Shown piece after piece: positions 55,362-63,670 of a stretch of 64,000 nucleotides of DNA. A program made the translations under genes and the position numbers. Each line of letters begins with the position of its first letter. Within the stretch, counting starts at the first letter, position 1. The notes beneath the pieces were generated by a model, which made no database searches, was not told the origin of the DNA, and worked only from the letters and a program-made list of their open reading frames with translations. Source of the DNA: Sphingomonas sp. S2M10 (lineage in GTDB: Bacteria > Pseudomonadota > Alphaproteobacteria > Sphingomonadales > Sphingomonadaceae); NCBI RefSeq assembly GCF_012650175.1, contig NZ_JAAILI010000079.1:1-64000 (forward strand), given 5' to 3'.

Positions 55362-56225
55362 TCACAGGCCGGCCAAGGTCTTGAGCAATCGATCCCATGC
55401 GCGATCCGCCTGCGCGGCATTGTACGCGCGACTGTCCGGCGGGCACCAGCCGTGCATCGCGCCGGCATAGACCTCGATCTCCGCGGGCAGCTTGGCCGCA
55501 GCGAAGGCGCTGCGCAGCGTCGCCTTGTCGGTCGGCGCACGCGCGTCGTCATTTTCGGCGATGGCCACCAGGTAGCGGCCGCGCATCTGCGGGACGAGCT
55601 GGTGCGGACTGTCCGCCGCTTCGGTCACCAGCGGCGCGCCGTGGAAGCTGCCGCCGGCGCGCACGCGCTCGGGCAATGCCGCCGCGGTTCGGAAGACGAA
55701 AGGGCCGCCCATGCAATAGCCGGTGCTGGCCATGCCGCGCTTGGCATCCACCTCGGGCTGCGCGTCGAGAAACGCGGCGAAGCGCTTGGCATCGGCCGTG
55801 ATCGCGGCAGAGGTCAGCGCGCCCCGCCAGGGCATGATCATCGCCCGTACCTCGGGCTGGTCGAACGACTGGCCGGGTTTGAGGAACGGCGCCTTGGTCG
55901 AGCGGTAGAACTGGTTGACCGTCAGCACCGCATAGCCCGATTGCGCCAGCCGGTCCGCCATCTGCCGAAAGGCCGGGCGGAGCCCCATGATATCCGGCCA
56001 CACCAGCACCGCCGGATGCCTGCCGCTGGTCGGCGCCACGAAATAGGCGTCGGCGGTGCCGTCCTCGGTGCGAATCGTCACGTCGCGGCCCTGCACCGCG
56101 GCGGCATTGGCGGGGCTGGGCAGTATCGCCAGCACGCCGGTCGCGGCGGCGGCGGCGGTGAAGCCTCGGCGCGTGATCCCGCCCAGAATGCGGTCGTTGT
56201 CGGCTGCGGTATGCTCGTCACACAT
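55362..56225 (-). CDS. Tat-exported dienelactone hydrolase family protein
   Basis: An alpha/beta hydrolase of 287 residues. The nucleophile cysteine is in STGYCMGGPFVF, as in dienelactone hydrolases, the Asp is in a later ENDDARAP segment and the His in GAMHGWCPP. Near the N-terminus a twin-arginine signal (GITRRGFTAAAAATG, cleavage near ANAAA) shows periplasmic export, unusual for an enzyme whose relatives act on aromatic breakdown products in the cytoplasm. The natural substrate is unknown. Confidence 0.9.
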   Translation of the reverse strand: MCDEHTAADNDRILGGITRRGFTAAAAATGVLAILPSPANAAAVQGRDVTIRTEDGTADAYFVAPTSGRHPAVLVWPDIMGLRPAFRQMADRLAQSGYAVLTVNQFYRSTKAPFLKPGQSFDQPEVRAMIMPWRGALTSAAITADAKRFAAFLDAQPEVDAKRGMASTGYCMGGPFVFRTAAALPERVRAGGSFHGAPLVTEAADSPHQLVPQMRGRYLVAIAENDDARAPTDKATLRSAFAAAKLPAEIEVYAGAMHGWCPPDSRAYNAAQADRAWDRLLKTLAGL

Positions 56226-56259
56226 GGCGATCCTCCTCCTGTGGGCACTGCTGGGTTGG

Positions 56260-56317
56260 TCGCCCTCACCCTCCCCACCGCCTCCGGCGGCGGGGAGGGT
56301 GAGGGTGAGCGAAGCGC
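56260..56317. repeat. GC-rich hairpin repeat
   Basis: CGCCCTCACCCTCCCC and GGGGAGGGTGAGGGTGAGCG arms pair around ACCGCCTCCGGCGGC. It lies between the trcR stop and the dienelactone hydrolase start, and is similar in style to the other REP-like elements but not to the exact 19-mer. Confidence 0.65.
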
Positions 56318-56379
56318 GCTACCCAAGCGCTTGATACCGCACCCCATCGCTCCCGCAAAGCTGCCCCAAGACGCAGAAC

Positions 56380-56408
56380 GGGCCCCGGCACAGGGTGCGC
56401 CGGGGCCC
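56380..56408 (-). terminator. hairpin after trcR
   Basis: GGGCCCCGGC/GCCGGGGCCC-type arms give a stem of about 10 bp 27 bp after the trcR stop on the reverse strand. There is no T run. Confidence 0.45.
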
Positions 56409-56434
56409 GCTCGTCTACGCCCGGGAAGGCGATC

Positions 56435-57103
56435 TCAATGCTTGAACAGGCTCTCCGCCGTGTGCTCGATCGGCGCGGGTTCCGGCGCCTCCGGCACGTG
56501 GCTGGCCGCATGGCGCTCGGCGCGGAGCTGCTCGATCAGCGCCTCGCGGTCCCCTTCGAGGCGCGTATCGGTCGGCGCCTCGATGCCGGCGGCCTTGGCG
56601 GCCTTGGCGACCAACGCATCCAGCTCGCGCTGCGAGCACAGGCCCAAAGTCACCGGATCCTTCGGCACGATATTGCCGATGTTCCAGTGGGTGCGGTCGC
56701 GGATCGCGGCGATGGTGGTACGGGTGGTACCGATCAGCTTGCCGATCGCGCCGTCCGACACTTCGGGGTGGTGGCGCAGGATCCAGGCGATGCCGTCCGG
56801 CTTGTCCTGGCGCTTCGAGACCGGCGTGTAGCGCGGGCCCTTGGTGCGGCGGACCTGCTCCGGGCCCTTCTGCATCTTGAGCACGTAATTGGGGTTCGCC
56901 TGCCCCTTTTCGATCTCGTCCATCGTCAGTTCGTGCGCACGCACCGGATCGCGGCCGGTAAGCTTGGTCGCCGCGGTATCGTCGGCGATCGCCTGCACTT
57001 CGAGGATGTGGAGCCCGCAAAATTCGGCGATCTGCTCGAACGACAGCGACGTGTTGTCGACCAGCCAGGAAGCGGTCGCGTGCGGCATCAGCGGCTGGGC
57101 CAC
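56435..57103 (-). CDS. trcR: cell-cycle transcriptional regulator TrcR (DUF1013)
   Basis: The 222-residue product is a clear DUF1013 protein; its start MAQPLMPHATASWLVDNTSL is the family's own, fixing a GTG start at 57103 with GGAG upstream. The middle holds IAWILRHHPEVSDGAIGKLIGTTRTTI, a helix-turn-helix-like segment. In other alphaproteobacteria TrcR associates with RNA polymerase at cell-cycle genes. With cpdR it is the second cell-cycle regulator in the window. The conserved FCGLHILEVQAIADD segment lies near the N-terminus. Confidence 0.93.
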   Translation of the reverse strand: MAQPLMPHATASWLVDNTSLSFEQIAEFCGLHILEVQAIADDTAATKLTGRDPVRAHELTMDEIEKGQANPNYVLKMQKGPEQVRRTKGPRYTPVSKRQDKPDGIAWILRHHPEVSDGAIGKLIGTTRTTIAAIRDRTHWNIGNIVPKDPVTLGLCSQRELDALVAKAAKAAGIEAPTDTRLEGDREALIEQLRAERHAASHVPEAPEPAPIEHTAESLFKH

Positions 57104-57207
57104 GGTGGATCTCCGGAACTTGAAACAATAAGGGCCGCCCATCACGGGCGGCCACACATGGTCTTGATGTAGGGGAGCTTGCCCGCCGGGGCAAGCGTTT
57201 CCGCGAT

Positions 57208-58257
57208 TCAGGCCGCCGCCTTCTCGCAGCCGATCGGTACCAGCGCGCTGAGGAACTGGCGCGCGCTCGCCTCCCAGGTGAAGCTGCGGCCATAGGCGGC
57301 GCAGGCCGCACGATCGAGCGTCAGCGCCCGGTCGATCGCCGCGCCGAGATCCTCATCCATCGCGCCGGTCTCCGGCGTCAGCACGTCGACAGGCCCGGTG
57401 ACCGGATAGGCCGCAACCGGCGTGCCGCACGCCAGGGCCTCGATCATCACCAGCCCGAAGGTGTCGGTGCGGCTGGGGAAGACGAACACGTCGGCGCTGG
57501 CATAGGCACTCGCCAGATCGGCGCCGAACTGCGCGCCGAGGAACCGCGCCTCCGGATATTTGGCCTCCAGCATCGACCGCGCCGGGCCGTCGCCGACGAC
57601 CACCTTGGTGCCGGGCCGATCGACGCTGAGAAACGCCTCCAGGTTCTTCTCCACCGCGACGCGGCCGACATAGAGCATCACCGGGCCGGCCAGGTCCGCC
57701 ATTTGCGGATGCGGCGCCAGACCCGGGTGGAAATGGGCGAGGTCGACCCCGCGTCCCCAGTGACGCACCTGGGGCAGGCCGTGATCGACCAGCGACTGGC
57801 GGATCGACGCGGTCGAGGCGAGGATCGTAGCACTCGGCGTGTGGAACCAGCGGATATAGCGCCAGATCCACTCGGCCGGCACGCCCGAGCGCGCCGAGAC
57901 ATAGTCGGGGAACTGGGTGTGATAGGCGGTGGTGAACGGCCGCTTCTGACGCAAACACCAGCGCCGCGCGGCGACGCACAGCGGTCCTTCGGTGGCGAGA
58001 TGGATCGCGTTGGGCGCGAATTCCTCGAGCATCGCGCCCACCGCCGCCACGCTGGTGATCGCCAGCCGGATCTCGGGATAGGTGGGACACGGCAGCGAAT
58101 AGAATTTGTCCGGCGAGACGACCATCACCTGATGGCCCTGGCCCTCCAGCACCCGCCGCACCGATTGGAGCGTGCGGACGACGCCGTTGACCTGGGGTTC
58201 CCAGGCATCGGTCACGATCGCGATACGCACGGCCTCGTCCCCCGCCGCTGCCGTCAC
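57208..58257 (-). CDS. GT4 glycosyltransferase, probable diacylglycerol glycosyltransferase (Agt-like)
   Basis: The 349-residue product starts RIAIVTDAWEPQVNGVVRTL, has EGPLCVAARRWCL and GRGVDLAHFHPG, and the donor site VFPSRTDTFGLVMIEALACGTPVA of GT4 enzymes. Its GTG start overlaps the stop of the PlcP-type gene by 4 bp. In marine alphaproteobacteria a GT4 enzyme (Agt) next to plcP makes glucosyl- or glucuronosyl-diacylglycerol when phosphate is scarce; the same pairing here makes that the best guess. PimB-like mannosyltransferases share the motifs, so sugar and lipid remain unproven. Confidence 0.82.
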   Translation of the reverse strand: MTAAAGDEAVRIAIVTDAWEPQVNGVVRTLQSVRRVLEGQGHQVMVVSPDKFYSLPCPTYPEIRLAITSVAAVGAMLEEFAPNAIHLATEGPLCVAARRWCLRQKRPFTTAYHTQFPDYVSARSGVPAEWIWRYIRWFHTPSATILASTASIRQSLVDHGLPQVRHWGRGVDLAHFHPGLAPHPQMADLAGPVMLYVGRVAVEKNLEAFLSVDRPGTKVVVGDGPARSMLEAKYPEARFLGAQFGADLASAYASADVFVFPSRTDTFGLVMIEALACGTPVAAYPVTGPVDVLTPETGAMDEDLGAAIDRALTLDRAACAAYGRSFTWEASARQFLSALVPIGCEKAAA

Positions 58258-59132
58258 GCCGCCGCCAGTCTGACCTCGGACTCCGGCTGCGACTCGCGCG
58301 CTGCCATCTCGTCGGCCCAGTGGAGAATTTCCATGGACCCGTCGTAATGCTCCACCAGCGCAGTGCAACCCTCTACCCAATCGCCGTCATTGTAATATTC
58401 GACACCGTCGATCGGGCGGATCTCCGCCTTGTGGATGTGGCCGGCGATCACGCCGTCGACACCGCGGGCACCGGCTTCGCGCGCAACGATCTCTTCGAAC
58501 TTGGAGATGAAGGACACCGCGTTCTTCACCTTCTGCTTGGCGTATTTGGACAGCGACCAATAGGGCAGGCCCATCCAGCGACGCACCGCGTTCAGCCAGC
58601 GGTTGAGCGTCATCATCATCTCGTAGGCCGCATCGCCCAGATGGGCGAGCCAGCGGTGCGACATGGTGATCGCGTCGAACTCGTCGCCATGCAGCACCAG
58701 CAGGCGGCGGCCGTCGGCGGTGGTGTGGATCGCCTGACGCTTGATCTTCACGCCGCCAAAGTCGAGCCCGGTAAACTGGCGGAACATCTCGTCATGATTG
58801 CCCGGAATATAGACGATCTCGGTACCGCGCTTCGCCCGCTTGAGCACGCGCCACACGATGTCGTTGTGCGTTGCCGGCCAGTAGAAGCGCTTCTTCATCG
58901 CCCAGCCGTCGATGATGTCGCCCACCAGATACATGATATCGCTGTCGACATGGTCGAGAAAATCGATCAGCATTTCGGCATTGCAGCCGCGGGTGCCGAG
59001 ATGGACATCCGAAATCCAGATCGCGCGATACTTGCGACGCGTGCCGATCGGCCGTTCCGGAATGGTCGGCGTCGCCGCGTGAAAGTCCGCGAGACCCGCG
59101 ACATCGAACGAAAGCTTGGTGATCGTGGCCAT
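58254..59132 (-). CDS. plcP: PlcP-type metallophosphoesterase (phospholipase C)
   Basis: The 292-residue calcineurin-like phosphoesterase shows all five metal motifs: SDVHLG, VGDIIDGW, PGNHDE, LHGDEFD and GHIHKAE. It resembles LpxH-like proteins and is often annotated as UDP-2,3-diacylglucosamine diphosphatase. However, alphaproteobacteria use LpxI for that step, and its full pattern (WISDVHLGTRGCNAEMLIDFL, YWPATHNDIVWRVL, LPYWSLSKYAKQKVKNAV) is that of PlcP, which releases diacylglycerol from phosphatidylcholine or related lipids under phosphate limitation. It overlaps the glycosyltransferase gene. Confidence 0.85.
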   Translation of the reverse strand: MATITKLSFDVAGLADFHAATPTIPERPIGTRRKYRAIWISDVHLGTRGCNAEMLIDFLDHVDSDIMYLVGDIIDGWAMKKRFYWPATHNDIVWRVLKRAKRGTEIVYIPGNHDEMFRQFTGLDFGGVKIKRQAIHTTADGRRLLVLHGDEFDAITMSHRWLAHLGDAAYEMMMTLNRWLNAVRRWMGLPYWSLSKYAKQKVKNAVSFISKFEEIVAREAGARGVDGVIAGHIHKAEIRPIDGVEYYNDGDWVEGCTALVEHYDGSMEILHWADEMAARESQPESEVRLAAA

Positions 59133-59208
59133 GCCCTAGTTCCCGTGCAGCTACCCTGGTGCAGAGACTCGCCTATGCCGCGACATTGTTACAAATCGAA
59201 TCGTTGCG

Positions 59209-59226
59209 ATTTCACGGGAGTGTCAC
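59209..59226 (+). promoter_or_regulatory. two-unit Pho-box-like element upstream of plcP
   Basis: ATTTCAC-GGGA-GTGTCAC shows the 7-4-7 layout of PhoB sites, with matches of 5 and 6 of 7 to CTGTCAC. It ends 77 bp before the plcP start but points the opposite way to transcription, so it is weaker evidence than the btaA array. Confidence 0.4.
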
Positions 59227-59260
59227 AAGCGGGCCGGCGGAACGCACCGTCGGCCCGCTT
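59227..59260 (-). terminator. terminator of the flotillin operon
   Basis: AGCGGGCCGGCGG and CCGTCGGCCCGCT form a 13-bp stem with one G-T pair and a six-base loop 5 bp after the flotillin stop; TTGTGACAC follows on the reverse strand. Confidence 0.6.
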
Positions 59261-59265
59261 GGGTC

Positions 59266-60963
59266 TCACTCCGCTGCGGCGGGCGGTACCGATGGCTGGG
59301 TCGCGCCCGATGCGGCGCCGGCCACCAGCGAGTCGAGCGTTCCGCCCTCGAAGCCCAGCTCGCGCATCAGCCCGTCGATCACCGGCGCCTGCGCGCGGTA
59401 CCGCAAGGCGGCCGAGACCGCCGCGTTGGCGAGATTGCGGTCGCCGCCGCCGTCATTGGCGACCGCACCCGCAACCGCGGTGCCGCCGGACAGGCCGTCG
59501 ACCTGGACGATCCGGATCGAATCGATCGCCTCCATCGGCTTGGCCGCCTCGCGCACCAGTTCCGGCAGCACCTTGAGCAGCGCCAGCTTGGTCTGCAGCG
59601 AGACCTGATCGGAGGAGAGCAGATTGGCCGCCTCGTTCACTGCCCGCTGGCCAGCCGCCTCCACCTCGAACCGCACGCGATCGGCTTCGGCGCGCAGCTT
59701 GGCCGCCTCGGCCTCGCCCTCGGCCGCCAGCCGTGCCGCCTCGGCGCGATCGGCCGCGGCTGCCTTCTCCGCCTCCGCCTGGGTCTTGATCGCGATGGCG
59801 GCGCGTTCCGCCTCGCGCGCCGCGTCGATCAGCTCGATCCGCTTCTGGCGCTCGGCGACTTCGGCGTCGCGCGCGGTGCGCACCGCCTCCTCGGCCACTA
59901 CAGCCTGGGCGCGCGCCTGATCGGCGACCGCCTTGGCCTGGCTTTCCTCGCGGCTCTTGTTCTGCACCGCGATCTGCTGTTCCTGCCGCGCGAGCTCCAG
60001 CGCCTGGACCTGGGCGATCTTCGCTTCCTGGATCGCGCGATCGGCCTCGATCTGCTGGGCGTCGATCTGGCGCTTCGCCTCGATCCGCGCCTGCTCGGCC
60101 TCGCGCTGCCGCGCCGCCTGCTCGCGCGCCACTTCGGACGCCTGCTCGGCACGGCGCACTTCCAGCTCGCGCTCCTGCTCCAGCCGCGCGAATTCGGTGT
60201 CGCGGCCGATCAGGAAGGACTGGCGCTGCGCCTCGAGATTCTTGGTCTCGATCTGCACCCGCGTATCCTGCTCGATATCGTTGCGCGCCTTCTTGCGCAG
60301 CTCGATCTGCTCGGTCAGCTTGGTCAGGCCCTCGGCGTCGAAGGCGTTATTGGCGTTGAAATGCTCGATCGAGGTCTGGTCGAGACCGGTCAGCGACACG
60401 CTTTCCAGCTCCAGCCCGTTCATCGCCAGATCGGCGGAGCTGACCTGCTGCACCTTCTGGACGAAGTCGCTGCGCTGCTCGTGCAGCTGCGCCATCGTCA
60501 TGCCCGCGGCGACCGAGCGCAGCGCGTCGACGAACTTGCCCTCGACGAGTTCCTTCAGCGCCTCGGGGTTCATCGTGCGCAGGCCCAGCGTCTGCGCCGC
60601 GGTCGCGATCGACTGCGCATCGGGCTTCACCCGCACGTAGAATTCGGCCTTCACGTCGATCCGCAGCCGATCGAGCGTGATCAGTGCATCGGAATTTTTG
60701 CGCTCGACGGCGAGGCGCACGGTGTTGAGATTGACCGGCATGGTCTCATGGAACACCGGCAGCACCAGCGCACCGCCGTTGATCACCACCTTCTCGCCGC
60801 CCGCTCCGGTGCGCACGAAGCCGACCTCCTTCGACGCCCGCTTGTAGAGCTTGGCAAAGGTGATGCCGATCACCAGCAGCGCGACAAGCGCGATGCCCGC
60901 ATAAACGAGATAGGGCAGCACCGATGTGGCGCCCTGCGGAACAATGGCATGCATGGGTTTCAC
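59266..60963 (-). CDS. flotillin-like SPFH-domain protein (YqiK type)
   Basis: The 565-residue product has one membrane anchor near the N-terminus (YLVYAGIALVALLVIGITFA), an SPFH domain (about 45-200: VLPVFHETMPVNLNTVRLAVERKN), a very long Glu/Ala/Arg coiled coil (about 230-460) with repeated EAERAAIAIKTQAEAEKAA-type heptads, and a C-terminal region. Flotillins assemble membrane microdomains. The preceding gene encodes a YqiJ protein with which it overlaps by 4 bp, the same pair as in E. coli yqiJ-yqiK. Confidence 0.93.
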   Translation of the reverse strand: MKPMHAIVPQGATSVLPYLVYAGIALVALLVIGITFAKLYKRASKEVGFVRTGAGGEKVVINGGALVLPVFHETMPVNLNTVRLAVERKNSDALITLDRLRIDVKAEFYVRVKPDAQSIATAAQTLGLRTMNPEALKELVEGKFVDALRSVAAGMTMAQLHEQRSDFVQKVQQVSSADLAMNGLELESVSLTGLDQTSIEHFNANNAFDAEGLTKLTEQIELRKKARNDIEQDTRVQIETKNLEAQRQSFLIGRDTEFARLEQERELEVRRAEQASEVAREQAARQREAEQARIEAKRQIDAQQIEADRAIQEAKIAQVQALELARQEQQIAVQNKSREESQAKAVADQARAQAVVAEEAVRTARDAEVAERQKRIELIDAAREAERAAIAIKTQAEAEKAAAADRAEAARLAAEGEAEAAKLRAEADRVRFEVEAAGQRAVNEAANLLSSDQVSLQTKLALLKVLPELVREAAKPMEAIDSIRIVQVDGLSGGTAVAGAVANDGGGDRNLANAAVSAALRYRAQAPVIDGLMRELGFEGGTLDSLVAGAASGATQPSVPPAAAE

Positions 60964-61580
60964 CCTTCCAGACGCGGCAGACGATGGTCGCCCCAGGAAA
61001 TCGCGCGAAAGCCGTCGCCCTCGCGCCGGATCAGGAGGACGCGCTCGCCCTCCTCGAATTGCTGGCCGGTGCCGTCGGGCTCGACCATCACATAATGCAC
61101 CTGGCCGTGCGCGTCCTGCGCCCGCGCCCGGGCCGGGGAGCCGGCACGCGCACGGCCGATCACGATCTCGGCAGTGGCCCCCACCAGGCTCTCGATCGGC
61201 ACGGCAGTGCTGTGGTCGCCCGGCAGGATCCGCGCCACCCCGCGCGTGGCGAGCGCGGCGAGCGGGAGCGCCGCCAGGGCCGCCGCGGGCACCGCGATCC
61301 AGCCGCTGAGCGCGGCGCCGCTCCAGTCGTGCGCGAGCTGCTGCCCCAGCAGGCCGACCAGCCCGAAACAGGCGAGATACAGGATCAGCGACACCAGCAG
61401 CGGCACGCGGCCGATACCGAGCCAGTCGAGCGCATCGAACGACGCGTCGGCGTCCAGCTCGGGCGACAGCTCGGCCCAGTCGCCGCCCAGCCCCAGCGCC
61501 TGCACGATGCCGATCAGCAGCATCAGCACGATCGCCGAGACGAACGCAATGCTGCCCGGCGCGGTAATGACTTCGAGCAC
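60960..61580 (-). CDS. YqiJ-family inner-membrane protein with OB-like domain
   Basis: The 206-residue product has four membrane segments in the first 125 residues and a C-terminal soluble part with VPIESLVGATAEIVIGRARAG, typical of the OB-fold domain of NfeD/YqiJ proteins that partner flotillins. It starts a two-gene operon and overlaps the flotillin start by 4 bp. Exact function is unknown, but a role in organising or protecting the membrane is likely. Confidence 0.85.
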   Translation of the reverse strand: MLEVITAPGSIAFVSAIVLMLLIGIVQALGLGGDWAELSPELDADASFDALDWLGIGRVPLLVSLILYLACFGLVGLLGQQLAHDWSGAALSGWIAVPAAALAALPLAALATRGVARILPGDHSTAVPIESLVGATAEIVIGRARAGSPARARAQDAHGQVHYVMVEPDGTGQQFEEGERVLLIRREGDGFRAISWGDHRLPRLEG

Positions 61581-61695
61581 TTCCCCCTCCCGACCCGGTA
61601 CGAGGCTAGTCCTCTCCGCGCGCGGAATGAAGCGAAATCGGAACGGGGCTGGACCGCGCTGCGCCGTCTAGAATGGGAGAAGCGAAAGGATCGTC

Positions 61696-62124
61696 ATGTC
61701 GCTCGAAGCATTACGCAGCACCACCCGCGATATCCTGCGGATGACGGAGGAAATCCTCCGCGCCGGCGCGGCGCCGATCGATCTGCCGCGGCTCGCCGAC
61801 CTGCGCAAGAATGCCGCCTTGGCGTACACCAGCTTCTTCGCCCAGCAGGAGGCGGCGCTGCTGCGGCCGCTACGCGAGAGCGGTGATCCTGCGCTCGTCG
61901 CCATTGCCAGCTGTCTGGTCGAGCGCGACCTGGAGGGGCGGCGCATGGGTCTGGTACATTATCAGCGCTGGCCCCTCGCCCGCATCGCCGAGGATCCGTC
62001 GGGCTATCAGGCCGATGTGCGCCGCTACTTCCGCTGGCTGGAGGGGCGTGTGCTCTATGCCGAGCAGACCGCCTACCCCGCGCTTGCCCGACTCATTTCA
62101 TCGTCAAAACGATCAACCTGCTGA
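61696..62124 (+). CDS. helical protein, first of a tandem paralogous pair
   Basis: The 142-residue, mostly helical product aligns with the next gene: LLRPLRESGDPALVAI, VERDLEGRRMGLVHYQRWPL, RIAEDPSGY and EQTAYPALARL each have a counterpart. The layout is like a hemerythrin-type four-helix bundle, but the expected metal-binding His residues are mostly absent. Start codon preceded by GCGAAAGGATC. It is divergent from the YqiJ operon. Confidence 0.72.
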   Translation: MSLEALRSTTRDILRMTEEILRAGAAPIDLPRLADLRKNAALAYTSFFAQQEAALLRPLRESGDPALVAIASCLVERDLEGRRMGLVHYQRWPLARIAEDPSGYQADVRRYFRWLEGRVLYAEQTAYPALARLISSSKRSTC

Positions 62125-62157
62125 AACGCCGCTAGAATGGCCTCAGGAAGGATGCTG

Positions 62158-62580
62158 ATGCCATTTACCTCGCTCTACGCCACGACCCAAGAACTCACCG
62201 ACGCCGCCAAGGCGCTGTACCTACTCGACGCCCGACCGACCGCCGCTGCACTGGATGCCGCCCGTAACCGCCTGCTCGACGCGATCCGGGCGCACAGCCT
62301 GACCAAGGACCGGCTGCTGCTCCAGACGCTGCGGGAAAGCGAGGATTGCGCGCACCTGGCAATGGCGCGCCGCACGACCGAACAGGACCTGGAATGGCGG
62401 CAGCGCATGCTCGACCATTTCGTCGCCTGGCCGCTCCGCAAGATCCACGCCGATCCGCACGGCCATCGCGCCGCCGCCCATCGCATGCTGCGCCTGTGCG
62501 AGCGACGCGCCGCGCACCAGGAGCAACTGCTGCTACCGATGGCGGAGGAAGCGCTGCGGCAGCGCCCCCTCGCCGCCTGA
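62158..62580 (+). CDS. helical protein, second of a tandem paralogous pair
   Basis: The 140-residue product mirrors the preceding gene (LLLQTLRESEDCAHLAMARR, TEQDLEWRQRMLDHFVAWPL, KIHADPHGH), and its ending AAHQEQLLLPMAEEAL is close to the H-x3-E-x3-L-x-P pattern of hemerythrins. It keeps more histidines than its neighbour, so it may be the more ancestral copy. I start at 62158, six bases after AGGAAGG. Its stop abuts the stop of the convergent quinone oxidoreductase gene. Confidence 0.72.
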   Translation: MPFTSLYATTQELTDAAKALYLLDARPTAAALDAARNRLLDAIRAHSLTKDRLLLQTLRESEDCAHLAMARRTTEQDLEWRQRMLDHFVAWPLRKIHADPHGHRAAAHRMLRLCERRAAHQEQLLLPMAEEALRQRPLAA

Positions 62581-63591
62581 TCAGGCGGGCCGGCCGGGGA
62601 TCGTCAGCACGATCTTGCCGACATGCTCGCCCGCTTCCATCCGCCGGTGCGCCGCGGGCGCCTCGGCCAGCGGGAAGGTGCGATCGATGATCGGCCTGAG
62701 CTTGCCCTCGGCGACCAGCGGCCAGACATGGCGGCGTAATTCGTCGGCAAGCAGCGACTTGAACTCCACCGAGCGCGGCCGCAGCGTCGATCCCGTCAGC
62801 GTCAGGCGGCGACGCATCACGTCCCAGACGGGAATCGTCGCGGTCGCCCCGCCCTGCACCGCGATCGATACGTGACGGCCGTCCTCGGCCAGGCACTGGA
62901 GGTTCCGCGCGACATAGTCGCCGCCGACCATGTCGATCACGACCTCCACGCCCTTGCCGCCAGTGAAGGCCTTCACTTCCTCGACGAAATCCTGCGTCTT
63001 GTAGTTGATCGCCAGGTCCGCGCCGAGGTCGCGTGCCGCCGCGCACTTTTCATCCGAACCGGCGGTAACCAGGATCGTCAGCCCGAATAGCTTGGCCAGC
63101 GCGATCGCCATCGTGCCGATGCCGCTGGTGCCGCCATGGACCAGCACGGTTTCTCCCGGCTGCGCCCAACCGCGATCGAACAGGTTCGACCAGACGGTGA
63201 ACAGCGTCTCGGGCAACGCCGCCGCTTCGACCAGGCTCAGCCCCTCGGGCACTTCCAGGCACTGGCCGGCGGGTGCCACCGCATATTCGGCATAGGCGCC
63301 GCCCGCGATCAGCGCGCAGACCTGGCGGCCCATCAGCGACTCGTCGACGCCCGTGCCCAGCGCGACCACCGTTCCTGCGATCTCCATGCCCAGAATCGAG
63401 GGCGCGCCCGGCGGCGGCGGATATTTGCCCTGCCGCTGCAGCACTTCCGGACGGTTCACGCCGGCAGCGGCGACCTGCACCAGCACCTCGCCCGAGCCCG
63501 GTGCGGGAACGGGTCGTTCGACGGGAACAAGGACTTCGGGGCCGCCCGGCGCATCGGGGTCGATGGCCAGCATCAATTCGGCTGCGATCAT
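62581..63591 (-). CDS. NAD(P)H:quinone oxidoreductase, PIG3-like
   Basis: Zinc-independent medium-chain dehydrogenase of 336 residues. VQVAAAGVNRPEVLQRQGKY is typical of the PIG3/TP53I3 quinone-reductase group; ETLFTVWSNLFDRG and the NADPH site VLVHGGTSGIGTMAIALAK follow. The lack of catalytic-zinc cysteines agrees with a quinone or enone reductase. I start at 63591; the longer frame to 63774 crosses the divergent DUF1192 promoter. It is convergent with the small paralogues. Confidence 0.9.
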   Translation of the reverse strand: MIAAELMLAIDPDAPGGPEVLVPVERPVPAPGSGEVLVQVAAAGVNRPEVLQRQGKYPPPPGAPSILGMEIAGTVVALGTGVDESLMGRQVCALIAGGAYAEYAVAPAGQCLEVPEGLSLVEAAALPETLFTVWSNLFDRGWAQPGETVLVHGGTSGIGTMAIALAKLFGLTILVTAGSDEKCAAARDLGADLAINYKTQDFVEEVKAFTGGKGVEVVIDMVGGDYVARNLQCLAEDGRHVSIAVQGGATATIPVWDVMRRRLTLTGSTLRPRSVEFKSLLADELRRHVWPLVAEGKLRPIIDRTFPLAEAPAAHRRMEAGEHVGKIVLTIPGRPA

Positions 63592-63670
63592 TCGGTTCGT
63601 CGCTTTTTGGCCTAAGGGGAACTTCGGGGCCTTATTGACATCGCCCCCCTCAGGGTCAACGTTTCCTCGC

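Noticed and set aside
58254..59132. LpxH (lipid A) assignment
   Set aside because: Motifs alone allow it, but alphaproteobacteria normally use LpxI and the glycosyltransferase partner and sequence pattern fit PlcP better.
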